A DNA stretch of 64,000 bases, taken from Bacillus pseudomycoides DSM 12442 (lineage in GTDB: Bacteria > Bacillota > Bacilli > Bacillales > Bacillaceae_G). Every line of letters begins with the position of its first letter. The first letter of the stretch is position 1. Positions 54,158-63,022 of the stretch are shown here, piece after piece. Under the pieces are notes generated by a model, which worked only from the letters and a program-made list of their open reading frames with translations, was not told the origin of the DNA and did not search any database. The position numbers were made by a program, and so were the translations under genes. Where the stretch lies: assembly GCF_000161455.1 (NCBI RefSeq), contig NZ_CM000745.1, positions 2,843,186 through 2,907,185 on the forward strand, written 5' to 3'.

Positions 54158-54696
54158 AATAAAACCTCCTATTACTCAAGAATATTCGTATTGTTTTTAT
54201 TAAATATGTATTTTTAAAATATAGCAATAAAAACATATTAATATAAGTAATAATGATGTATCAACAAAAAAATAATTTGTCAAAAAGTTAAATTGATAAA
54301 GGTGGTGAATAAGTATATCGGAATCAATTTTTGGTGATTTATTTATTTTAAATGTCGTTTAAACGTAATTTATATTTTTGAATAAAACTTATACACTACA
54401 CAATTTTAAAAAGGTATTTTATACAGTTCATTCATAAAACGATTATTAACAATTCGATAAAATTTGTGAGGATTCAAAAAACATTTTTCAAACAATAACA
54501 AAATTATGGAACACGCTTGTTGAGAAGATTGAACATGAAATGTGTATAATCCGTAGGACAGGGTGCTTACAATTTAGATTTTGAATAAATTTATTGTGGA
54601 ATAAATTTTATAAAACTTATATATAAAGATATTAAATTATTGTCGTTAAAGATATCCCTAAAGACTCTAAATAGAGAAAGTGTTCTTTAATTTTGT
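54158..54696. other. Long AT-rich intergenic region
   Basis: More than 500 bases of extremely AT-rich sequence with no supported gene. Short open stretches lack ribosome sites. Confidence 0.5.
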
Positions 54697-54724
54697 TTGA
54701 CAGGAAAATTTTCATTTGTATAAT
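54697..54724 (+). promoter_or_regulatory. Consensus sigma-A promoter
   Basis: TTGACA and TATAAT are both perfect, with a 16-base spacer. The first gene downstream is the penicillin-binding protein at 55084, implying a ~350-base leader or an unlisted small RNA. Confidence 0.65.
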
Positions 54725-55083
54725 TAAGAAATGAGTTTATCTAGGTATTGCTATTTTATTTTTCATTTGAAAATGGATCTATCGCTCTCACATTAGTAGT
54801 TATGCTAGTAACAGACGGATTGGAAACGTTTAATATAATGTCGTTTTTATTTGATTTATAATAATGTTTATTATTTCCGAAAAGTACAAATACTCCCGTT
54901 TAATAACATATTAATAAGTTTACTTGGGTATTTGAAGTTGTATTATCGTTAATCGTAAAATGCAATATACTAAATTAGTTAATGATTTTTTATTAGAAAT
55001 CTATCAGCTGTAATAAACTTATTATTTTTAATTACATTTAGAACTGTATTATTTTAATATATTGTACTTAAGAGGAGAATGAA

Positions 55084-57195
55084 ATGAAACAAAAACAGAA
55101 AAAAAATACTAAAAAAAGTACGATTCCCTTAAGGTTGAATATATTGTTTTTCTGTGTATTTTTACTATTTTCAGCTGTTATTATTCAGCTAGGAAAAGTA
55201 CAAATCATTGATGGAGAGAGTTATAAGAATATAGCGGAGAAACAAGGGAATTCCACAATCAGCATTCCCGTTCCACGTGGGCAAATTTTTGATCGAGAAG
55301 GAGAAAAAGTTGTTAACAACAATGCTATTCGTACTATTACATATACAAGGATGAAGGGTGTAGATTCAGAAGGTATTCTAAAAACAGCTAGAGATCTGGC
55401 GAACGTACTTGAAATGCCAGAAGAAGACATAAATAAGTTAACCGAAACAGATAAAAAGGATTTTTGGGTAAAGTTAAATAAGGAAAAGGCTCAAAAAAAG
55501 ATTACGAAACAAGATGAGGCAAAATTCCGAGCCAAAAATATTGAAGGGAAAGAGCTTGATAAAAAAATAGAGGAATTAAGACGAGAACGTATCACAGATA
55601 AAGAACTAGGCGAATTAACACCAAAAGATTTAAAAGTATTAGCTATTAAAAGTAAAATGAGTTCGGGCTACTCAATGACACCTCAAATTATAAAGAAAAA
55701 TGTGCCTGAGAAAGAATACACCATTATAAGTGAAAATTTAGCTAAATACCCAGGGGTAGATACAACAGTTGAATGGGAACGTAATTATGTAAATGGTGAT
55801 TTATTTCGTTCGGTATTGGGTAATATAACAAATTCTGAAGAAGGACTGCCTAAAGAACACTTAGACTCTTATATGGTACGTGGTTATAGCCGCAATGATC
55901 GCGTAGGAAAAAGTTATATTGAACAACGATATGAAGATGTATTACATGGAACAAAAGCAGAAATTAAAAATATTACTGATAAAGAAGGAAACATTATTCG
56001 AACGGAAACCGTTTCTAAAGGGAAAAGCGGAAACAATGTAACGTTAACAATAGACATGAAATTACAGAAACAGGTAGAAGAGATTATTGAAAAGCATTTA
56101 AAAGCTTTTAAAGGTTCAGAACGTTTATTAGACCGAGCATTTGTTGTTATGATGAATCCAAAAACGGGGCAACTTTTATCTATGGCAGGGAAAAAATTAG
56201 TCAAAAAAGATGGAAATATAGAAGTGGAAGATTATGCTTTAGGCACAATGACAAGCTCCTACGAGCTTGGATCTACTGTAAAGGGAGCAACACTTTTAAC
56301 AGGATATGAGACAGGTGCCATAACACCAGGAACATATTTTTATGATGCACCAATGAAATTTAAGGGAACAGCAAAAGCTAAGAAATCTTGGAAAGACTTT
56401 GGAACTATTGATGATATAAGAGCATTACAAGTTTCATCTAACGTGTATATGTTTAATACAGCTTTAAAAATTGCAGGTATAAATTATGTACCGAACAGTT
56501 CTTTAGATATTAAAGCGGCTACATTTGATAGGATGAGATATTATTTTGGGCAATTTGGATTAGGAGTTTCGACTGGAATTGATTTACCAAATGAAACGTT
56601 GGGACAACAAAAAAAACAAAATTATCAACCAGGTTTTTTACTAGATTTAGCTATTGGTCAGTTTGATACATATACGCCTTTGCAACTTGCACAGTATGTT
56701 TCTACCATTGCAAATGGGGGGTATCGAATGAAGCCGCAGATTGTACAAGAAATTCGGGAGCAAACAACGCAAGAAGAAGATATTGGTAAAGTTGTACAAA
56801 CTATGCAACCCATTGTGCTGAACCGCGTAGATATGAAAAAGGAATATATCGACCGAGTACAAGAAGGCTTTAGGCAAGTGTTCCAAGAGGGTGATGGAAC
56901 TGGTGTGAGGTATTTTCAAAAAGCTCCTTATAAACCAGCTGGTAAAACAGGAACAGCGCAAACAGTTTATGGAGGCGAGGATCCTGTTGGTAGAGATTCA
57001 GAAGGGAATCGTATTCATTGTTACAATTTAACTTTAGCAGGATATGCCCCATATGATAATCCAGAGGTTGCATTTTCCGTTGTTGTACCATGGGTAAATG
57101 ATGATAAAGGTGGAATTAATTCAATGATTGGTAAAGATATCTTAGATGCATATTTCGCTTTAAAAAAGAATCAAGGAAGTAACGTTTCTCCATAA
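55084..57195 (+). CDS. Class B penicillin-binding protein (transpeptidase)
   Basis: A 703-residue PBP with an N-terminal membrane helix (~17-35), a dimerisation/pedestal domain with VPRGQIFDREG, and a C-terminal transpeptidase domain. Active-site motifs are STVK (SxxK), SSN (SxN) and KTGTAQ (KTG), in that order. It cross-links peptidoglycan during septation or elongation; it is closest to the PbpA/PBP2-type of Bacillus. GAGGAG precedes the ATG. The next gene is a signal peptidase; a terminator separates them. Confidence 0.92.
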   Translation: MKQKQKKNTKKSTIPLRLNILFFCVFLLFSAVIIQLGKVQIIDGESYKNIAEKQGNSTISIPVPRGQIFDREGEKVVNNNAIRTITYTRMKGVDSEGILKTARDLANVLEMPEEDINKLTETDKKDFWVKLNKEKAQKKITKQDEAKFRAKNIEGKELDKKIEELRRERITDKELGELTPKDLKVLAIKSKMSSGYSMTPQIIKKNVPEKEYTIISENLAKYPGVDTTVEWERNYVNGDLFRSVLGNITNSEEGLPKEHLDSYMVRGYSRNDRVGKSYIEQRYEDVLHGTKAEIKNITDKEGNIIRTETVSKGKSGNNVTLTIDMKLQKQVEEIIEKHLKAFKGSERLLDRAFVVMMNPKTGQLLSMAGKKLVKKDGNIEVEDYALGTMTSSYELGSTVKGATLLTGYETGAITPGTYFYDAPMKFKGTAKAKKSWKDFGTIDDIRALQVSSNVYMFNTALKIAGINYVPNSSLDIKAATFDRMRYYFGQFGLGVSTGIDLPNETLGQQKKQNYQPGFLLDLAIGQFDTYTPLQLAQYVSTIANGGYRMKPQIVQEIREQTTQEEDIGKVVQTMQPIVLNRVDMKKEYIDRVQEGFRQVFQEGDGTGVRYFQKAPYKPAGKTGTAQTVYGGEDPVGRDSEGNRIHCYNLTLAGYAPYDNPEVAFSVVVPWVNDDKGGINSMIGKDILDAYFALKKNQGSNVSP

Positions 57196-57234
57196 ACAAA
57201 CAAGTTGAATGCTTCTAGTAAATATATATAAACG

Positions 57235-57271
57235 AAACGCCCCTACATTAAAATTTTGTAGAGGCGTTTTT
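57235..57271 (+). terminator. Terminator after the penicillin-binding protein gene
   Basis: aaacgcccctac pairs with gtagaggcgttttt, ending in T5, directly before the signal peptidase gene. Confidence 0.85.
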
Positions 57272-57302
57272 CATGAAAATAATCAATAAGGAATGGAAAA
57301 AC

Positions 57303-57803
57303 ATGAAGCAAAAGAACCCAAAATATTGGTGTAATATAACATTGTTTTTATTGATTACAGTGATGCTTATGATAATAAGTTTAAACTTTTTATTATGTAA
57401 AATAGAAGGGGAATCTATGTATCCTACTTTACAAAATGAAGAGTATATACTAGTTAATAGAGCAGGTGCAGCAATTTTTCCATTACGTCATGGAGAAATT
57501 GTTATTATAAAAAAACCCAATGATCCTAAGTATTATGTGAAAAGGATAATTGGATTGCCAAAGGACAAAGTTAAAATAGAAAATGATATTCTGTATATTA
57601 ATGGAAAGGAAAAAAAAGAAAACTATATTTATAAAGATTTAAGTAATAAATCCCAATATCTTGCTAACTTTGAAGAAAGAGAAGTACCTTCAAATAAATT
57701 ATTTGTAATGGGGGATAACCGTTACCATAGTAAAGATAGTCGAAATGGTCTGGGATATATTGATAGATCTAGTATTGTAGGAACAATAATATATCAATTT
57801 TAA
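57303..57803 (+). CDS. Signal peptidase I
   Basis: A 166-residue type I signal peptidase (S26) with one N-terminal helix. The catalytic Ser lies in GESMYPTL and the catalytic Lys in YVKRIIGLPKD. The MGDNRYHSKDSRNGLGYI box completes the family. It cleaves signal peptides on the outer membrane face. The ATG at 57303 has AAGGAA at nine bases; the ATG at 57273 sits on the preceding terminator and has no ribosome site. It may be a paralogue dedicated to local substrates. Confidence 0.9.
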   Translation: MKQKNPKYWCNITLFLLITVMLMIISLNFLLCKIEGESMYPTLQNEEYILVNRAGAAIFPLRHGEIVIIKKPNDPKYYVKRIIGLPKDKVKIENDILYINGKEKKENYIYKDLSNKSQYLANFEEREVPSNKLFVMGDNRYHSKDSRNGLGYIDRSSIVGTIIYQF

Positions 57804-58300
57804 TTATTTGAATTTTGATATTTTGTATCTAAATTCAAATGGTAGTATTGCTTCATAAAGTAACTAAATAATGGATTTATGATTTGAAATGATGGAAAAC
57901 AAGGGAAAACGTGAAACAGAGAAAAGAAATAGTACATTACAATGACAAGATGTTAGAAACCATGAGGAATAGATAAAAATAATTATAGTGAATGTATATC
58001 ACATAGTACTTGATGAATAGCCAAAAGCCCTAGCTAGGTGCAAAGCTAGGGCCCACAGTTTAATTAGATTGCCGACTACTGACTATCTACCTATCAAGTA
58101 TAACATATAGTTTCTAAAAGTTTAATAAATGAATTTTGTAAATTAGTGAACAAAGAGGAATGTATAAGGGGCACGGCAACGATTCCTTCTTTTTGTGGCT
58201 ATTTTTTAAGTGCTTAATTTTTAAAGGTCTTTTTATTAAACTGTCCATTTTATAGGGTACAGGTCAGAGGGAAATAAGCATTTTTGCTATTTAGACTCAC
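57804..58300. other. Intergenic region
   Basis: AT-rich. The only distinct element is the 9-base stem at 58027-58052. No gene is supported. Confidence 0.45.
58027..58052. repeat. GC-rich hairpin
   Basis: gccctagct / agctagggc with an eight-base loop and no T-run. Confidence 0.5.
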
Positions 58301-58347
58301 ACAAATGATTTGTACATCAATTTAGCCTTGATAAACAGATCATTTGT
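58301..58347 (-). repeat. Conserved hairpin downstream of peptide A
   Basis: On the minus strand, acaaatgatctgtttatcaa pairs with ttgatgtacaaatcatttgt across a 7-base loop. A homologous hairpin follows peptide B at 60715. Confidence 0.75.
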
Positions 58348-58378
58348 AAGATGATAATTCATTGTAAAGAAGTAAGGA

Positions 58379-58459
58379 TTACATGAACGTTTTTAAAAGA
58401 GTTGTTACTAACGGAATTACTCCACCTAAAAATGATAAAATTGCAATTGCGATTGCCAT
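58379..58459 (-). CDS. 26-residue hydrophobic peptide A
   Basis: The frame is 26 codons plus stop. AAAGGAGG is seven bases upstream of the ATG, as strong as any site in the window. The product begins MAIAIAILSFLGGV and ends IPLVTTLLKTFM: almost wholly hydrophobic, one Lys, a central Gly-Gly and Pro. It aligns without gaps to peptide B (13 of 26 identical, including F10, G12-G13, P16, L21-L22-K23 and F25-M26). There is no leader peptide. Phenol-soluble-modulin-like cytolysin, leaderless bacteriocin or type I toxin are the options; none is proven. Confidence 0.68.
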   Translation of the reverse strand: MAIAIAILSFLGGVIPLVTTLLKTFM

Positions 58460-58800
58460 AATAATGCCTCCTTTATAAATTTCTGAATATTAAGAAATTT
58501 GTAAGTTTATTATAAGTTTAAGAATATAACAATATATTTTATAAATTTATAAGGGGGGATTTTTAGAATGTTCCTGTATTTTAATGCTGATGTAATTTTG
58601 AAATATACTCTGACTAAAATAGACAGAAGAAATAGAACTACAAGACAAAGTATAATAAAAAGAACCGGCCGAAATTAGAGGGATTTTCGGATATGGCGGG
58701 TTATTCTGTGAATCGTTTCCGTACCCCATGAATAGAATATTCATAATGTGACATAGCATCATTTTTGATAAAATGGAATTAAAAGGAAGTTGATGCGTCT

Positions 58801-58962
58801 ATGATAATAATAAAGGAGAAGATTATACTGAATATCTTTTTCTATTTCTTACTCATTCTGTTATTTCTTCTTGTTGATTACTATTGTTTAGATATGGATA
58901 ACAAAAGATGGGGATGGTTTAAAAAAGAAGTAAAAAGCAAAAAACAATCTTTTTTACTCTAG
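58801..58962 (+). CDS. Small membrane protein, up to 53 residues
   Basis: One hydrophobic helix (NIFFYFLLILLFLLVDYYC) is followed by a basic tail (KRWGWFKKEVKSKKQ). The ATG at 58801 has AAAGGAAG 11 bases upstream. A second site, AAGGAG at 58812, would serve an in-frame CTG at 58828. It lies between the two 26-residue peptide genes and could be an immunity or accessory protein, but this is only positional. Confidence 0.45.
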   Translation: MIIIKEKIILNIFFYFLLILLFLLVDYYCLDMDNKRWGWFKKEVKSKKQSFLL

Positions 58963-59506
58963 TTCTTCTCTTAACCTTCATAGGATACATACTTATTGAT
59001 GCTGAATACTTTAAAATCTGATGCCTTTAGTTAGCTAAAGAAGCCAATTTTTCTTAAGAACTCAATAGTTAATATCACTCACTTCCAATAGAGACGATTA
59101 TGTGAATGGAAAATCCCTTTTCAGGTTACAAATATCTTTTGCAGTCTAAAACATTTTTATGAAATATAATTTAGTTGGTTTAGAAAGAATAACATTTTTT
59201 ATACTTGAGGATAGAAAAATTCTTAAGTGGATGAGTAGGACGTACCGCCCGCATTTTAACGGAAATATACGCTAAGCAAAATTCGGCATGAAAAAGCGTT
59301 GATTTTACTAATCTAAGAAAATCCCCTAATCTCAAAAGCGTCAGTAAGTATTTGAGACAAATGCACTTCAACGTAAAAAACGTAAAATAAGCTAAAAATA
59401 GCTTAAACGGTTTCTCAAAACTTATCTTTAAATTAAAATCCCAATTGAAATCATGCTGTTGGTTTTTGAAAATCTCTTAGCGTATAAAAATATTAAAATG
59501 TGCGTG
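58963..59506. other. Intergenic region with a foreign-looking patch
   Basis: About 540 bases with no supported gene. The stretch 59220-59360 (aggacgtaccgcccgcattt and following) is richer in G+C than its surroundings and resembles the end of a mobile element more than local sequence. Confidence 0.4.
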
Positions 59507-60202
59507 CTACACCTTTTTAAATTTCTGTTCAATCTTATCATGTACTGATTCGATTTTTTCAGGCAACACAAATAAATACTGGATAAGGACTTCTAATAAT
59601 TCTGTTAATAAAGCTACTGTTTCATCATCAATTTCCTGTTTCAATTCAAGCATCTCATAAAGAGGGCTGTCTGGATGAACGAGGTGGCCAACATCTTGAA
59701 TCGGTTTAGTTAAATCGATATATTTTGGCAATTGCTCAAATTGCTGGGAAAGAGGCTGCCCATTACTTTTCTCTCCAAGAAAATGTTTGAGGACACTTTC
59801 AAGAACTCGTTTTGACATTACTGCAGCAGCAGAATTATCTTTTGACTGACTGACATTTAAAGTAGAGCGATACGCCCTGACAAGGTCTATAGGGACATGT
59901 TTATTGCGTTCGAGCTGATCTGAAGGATCTTTTAAATAAGGACTATAAATATAAACTTCTACTTCTTCATTTATTCGATCCATATAATCATTAAACATAA
60001 TCACGAATTCTGATGGCTTTTTACATTCAAAACAAAGCCCTTCTGCGAATAATCCTCTTTTTGTAACTTGGTAAAAATTCGTTTTTAACGTAAATTCACT
60101 TGATTTACCGCATTTAGGACACTCGCTTTTGACATTTTTCGGCACCTTTAAATACCCATACTGGGTATGAGATGAAATGGCTCCTGGCAATATTTTTCTC
60201 AT
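59507..60202 (-). CDS. DUF4145-like protein with zinc-ribbon start
   Basis: A 231-residue protein. CPKCGKSSEF and CFECKKPSEF (about residues 29-66) form a likely four-Cys zinc site. Residues ~110-205 fit the DUF4145 pattern (AAAVMSKRVLESVLKHFLG, IQDVGHLVHPDSP). DUF4145 occurs alone and in restriction or defence proteins. No partner defence gene is adjacent; it lies between the two peptide genes. AGGAGG precedes the ATG. Confidence 0.72.
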   Translation of the reverse strand: MRKILPGAISSHTQYGYLKVPKNVKSECPKCGKSSEFTLKTNFYQVTKRGLFAEGLCFECKKPSEFVIMFNDYMDRINEEVEVYIYSPYLKDPSDQLERNKHVPIDLVRAYRSTLNVSQSKDNSAAAVMSKRVLESVLKHFLGEKSNGQPLSQQFEQLPKYIDLTKPIQDVGHLVHPDSPLYEMLELKQEIDDETVALLTELLEVLIQYLFVLPEKIESVHDKIEQKFKKV

Positions 60203-60460
60203 TTAAACCTCCTAAAAACTCAACCCTTATACGTAACTTATATAAATATTTCTGGTAACTATGCAGTCACCTCATGAAGATATAAGATATTTGGAAAAAT
60301 TCACCAAAATATATTTGCCTGTTTTATCACAAGATGTAGTGTTATCGCACATGTTTGTGTTGTAGCAAAAAAATAGACCGAATTTTCGCCTATGAAACTC
60401 CTAAATTAAAGGTATTGCTGAGTAGTTATTATTTCCGTATAGTGTATAATTGATAATACA
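60203..60460. other. Intergenic region, no gene seen
   Basis: AT-rich, between the DUF4145-like gene and the inverted repeat of the peptide B leader. Nothing distinct is visible. Confidence 0.4.
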
Positions 60461-60499
60461 AATTTTTAAAGTTATAGAAAAAGTATAACTTTAAAAATT
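60461..60499 (+). promoter_or_regulatory. Perfect 16-base inverted repeat upstream of peptide B
   Basis: Arms aatttttaaagttata / tataactttaaaaatt flank a 7-base spacer, about 100 bases before the peptide B start. It is suited to be an operator or a leader hairpin. Confidence 0.65.
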
Positions 60500-60597
60500 A
60501 TAATTACAATATGTAATATATGGAAATAAAAGTTTTTTCTAGTAGAGTATCATCATAAATGCCCACATTTTAACACCAAGAAAGAGGAGGAAATATT

Positions 60598-60678
60598 ATG
60601 GAAATCACAATGTCAGTTTTAAAATTTGTAGGTGGATTACTTCCATTCGTACAAGAGCTTTTAAAAGCATTTATGTAA
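60598..60678 (+). CDS. 26-residue amphipathic peptide B
   Basis: 26 codons plus stop, with GAGGAGG about seven bases before the ATG. The product begins MEITMSVLKFVGGL and ends LPFVQELLKAFM. It is more amphipathic than peptide A (Glu2, Lys9, Gln19-Glu20, Lys23). Gly-Gly, Pro16 and the LLK-x-FM end are conserved. It is followed after 36 bases by the same hairpin as peptide A. It could be a secreted membrane-active peptide, acting in fMet form without a leader, or a toxin; untested. Confidence 0.7.
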   Translation: MEITMSVLKFVGGLLPFVQELLKAFM

Positions 60679-60714
60679 GTTCATTATTTAGCAATTATTT
60701 ATAAAAATTATCAT

Positions 60715-60761
60715 ACAAATGATCTGTATATCAAAGATGAATTGATGTGCAGATCATTTGT
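60715..60761 (+). repeat. Conserved hairpin downstream of peptide B
   Basis: acaaatgatctgtatatcaa pairs with ttgatgtgcagatcatttgt (18 of 20), loop agatgaa. It matches the peptide A hairpin on the opposite strand in both arms and in the adjacent tgtgag. Confidence 0.78.
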
Positions 60762-60814
60762 GTGAGCAAGGTCCCTTTAGACATTATGAATGGACTTATT
60801 TAACTTGCTTTATG

Positions 60815-60845
60815 CTTAGCGTACAGACAGCTACTGTACGTTAAG
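60815..60845. repeat. Hairpin
   Basis: cttagcgtacag and ctgtacgttaag pair 11 of 12, loop acagcta. No T-run. Confidence 0.5.
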
Positions 60846-61166
60846 AGATACTTGTTCAGAAAATCATATGTTTATGAACAAAGGATAAATCGGTATTGGA
60901 TTCACTATTCTATTATTTAATTTTATAATCTGTTAATTTTTAATACAGAGAACATACAGACTGTAAAACAATCAAGTAAAATTAAGAATTTGTAATTAGA
61001 TGATGGTAAAGCTCAGGTATGTTTTTCATACAAAAGGATTTTTTCACCCCTCTAAGTAAAATAAAGTTAGGTATTGTATTTTTTAATAATATCCAGCTGG
61101 TTTTATGTTGAATTTGATTACCGTAAAAATATAAATAAGTTAATAAAGAAAGAGGTTTATGTAAAT

Positions 61167-62099
61167 ATGGTTCATTACAACAATCAAGATAGCTTACATC
61201 GAGTATTTACATTAAAAGGAACGATTATAAGGGATATTTCCCCTCAAATTTTATTATATATATGTGTCTCAACAGGTATGGTTATAATTAATCACTGTTA
61301 TGTAGAAATAAATATAAATCAAACTCCATGGGTTATTGTTGGTGGAGCTTTAGGTTTACTATTAGTATTTCGGACCAATACTGCCTATGATAGGTATTGG
61401 GAAGGAAGAAAGTTATTTGGCGCTATTGGTGGCTCTACTAGGAATTTGGCGGTGAGTTTTTTAAGTCATTGGGATTCTAAAGGGGAAAATACGGATCAGG
61501 AGAAGCTGAAGTTTTTACATCTATTAATTGCTTTTCCAAAATTGGCTAAACAACATTTGAGAGATGAAAAAGATTTATCTGAAGTAAAAGATTTGTTTAA
61601 ATTATGTTCTGATAAGGAAAAAAAGCTATTGATTGAGTCAAACTATTTACCGATTACTATTGTGTTTATGTTAAAAACTATCCTATCAAAAGGATTAAGA
61701 TCTGGTCACCTTCACCCCAATATAATAATTAATATGGAAGCTGATTTGAATAATTTGCTTACTGCTATTGGTGGATGTGACCGTATCAAAGCAACCCCTA
61801 TTCCTTTTGCATATTTCGCCCATATAAAAAGTTTACTGATTATATTTTGTGGGACTTTACCAATTGGTCTTGTTGATAGTCTCGGATGGTTTACAGTGCT
61901 TGCAACTACGTTTATTAGTTTTGCATTTATAGGGATTGAAGCGATAGGAGTTGAAATCGAAGATCCATTCGGTCATGATCCAAATGACCTTCCACTAGAA
62001 GGGATTTGTATAGGAGTGGAAACTCATTTATTACACTTATACAATCAAAATAATCTATTAGAGTCGTCAGCTTTAAATTCTCATAAAAAAATCATCTAA
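61167..62099 (+). CDS. Bestrophin family (UPF0187) membrane protein
   Basis: A 310-residue protein with four helices of the bacterial bestrophin family, pentameric anion- or cation-permeable channels. The LLVFRTNTAYDRYWEGRKLFGAIGG stretch is the family signature, and GIEAIGVEIEDPFGHDPNDLPLE is the conserved C-terminal element. The ATG at 61167 (MVHYNNQDSLHRVF) has AGAGG upstream; the track-length extension upstream is unlikely. Ion selectivity cannot be stated. Confidence 0.88.
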   Translation: MVHYNNQDSLHRVFTLKGTIIRDISPQILLYICVSTGMVIINHCYVEININQTPWVIVGGALGLLLVFRTNTAYDRYWEGRKLFGAIGGSTRNLAVSFLSHWDSKGENTDQEKLKFLHLLIAFPKLAKQHLRDEKDLSEVKDLFKLCSDKEKKLLIESNYLPITIVFMLKTILSKGLRSGHLHPNIIINMEADLNNLLTAIGGCDRIKATPIPFAYFAHIKSLLIIFCGTLPIGLVDSLGWFTVLATTFISFAFIGIEAIGVEIEDPFGHDPNDLPLEGICIGVETHLLHLYNQNNLLESSALNSHKKII

Positions 62100-62146
62100 T
62101 TGCATATTTCATGAGACTTTTTAAATTATTTATTCATATCATTAAC

Positions 62147-62178
62147 AAAAAGAGTTCTATTCATTTAGAACTCTTTTT
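62147..62178 (+). terminator. Terminator after the bestrophin gene
   Basis: aaaaagagttcta pairs with tagaactcttttt. Confidence 0.88.
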
Positions 62179-62806
62179 ATATTCTCTTCATAAATGAATT
62201 CAAAAGTAGAAATACATTTAATAAAACACACATGGACTTTTCTTTATATCATAGCTTCAGTTTAATGATAGATAATTACCATGTAATTAGCAGTACTAAA
62301 AAAATACATATGATATTTTTATCTCCAGAGTTATATGATAGTGAACTGTTTTACGTTAATACCACGAAATTTCCTCAATTTCGTTTTTCATACTTCTTCA
62401 TTATGTTATGTATTTTTGTAAATTTAATTTTGGTATTTATCATTTTTCTCTAAGGTGTTTTGAGGGAAAATAATTCTTCCTTTTTGATATGACTTAATAT
62501 TAACTACTTGAGATTTATCTAAAGGTCACTATTACGCAATTTACTAATAACAAATAACCAATTACATTCCAAAACACTATTATGAGAGTGTAACTTTTTT
62601 ATTATGTAATTCATTTTAAAAGTTGAATTTATATGGATGATGGCTTGGTTTTTAAATCTTGTCAAGAGCGAATTTTTCGCTTAACCACGGCTTTATATTT
62701 TTTATATAAATATATAATATTTCTCCGTGCTATAATCCACTCATGAAATGTGCACGTTTCTAAAATATAGAATCATAAGAGAATTGAATTGAGGAATAGT
62801 TGTATG
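62179..62806. other. Long intergenic region
   Basis: AT-rich, without a supported gene. A 73-codon frame at 62232 lacks a ribosome site and was rejected. Confidence 0.4.
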
Positions 62807-62963
62807 TATCCAGCTATTTGCGGGCAGTAAGAACCCCATCTCAAAATTCGGCAAAAGCAAAGAAATTAGGTGGGGGGTCGGGCTGCTCGTAAAAGTCAGA
62901 TTGATGAGAGCTAATAATCATTGAGGGATGAAGCCCCCCACTGATTAAAGTTTCACTTTATCT
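62807..62963 (+). repeat. Dispersed intergenic repeat, copy 7 (full)
   Basis: It starts gtatccagctatttgcgggc, contains cccatctcaaaattcggcaa and ttaggtgggg, and ends gattaaagtttcactttatc, just upstream of the last gene. Confidence 0.78.
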
Positions 62964-63022
62964 TGATAATGACTTGTTTCAATCAGTTACTCAATAACCC
63001 TTAAAATAGTGAGGTAAACAAT

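Noticed and set aside
54731..54860. Open stretch translating to a permease-like hydrophobic segment (SIALTLVVMLVTDGLE)
   Set aside because: Too short, no start with a ribosome site and no confident family match; possibly a transporter relic.
59180..59371. 63-codon minus-strand frame
   Set aside because: No ribosome site, and it lies in the compositionally odd patch that looks like element-end DNA.
62232..62453. 73-codon hydrophobic frame
   Set aside because: There is no ribosome site and composition resembles AT-rich noncoding DNA.
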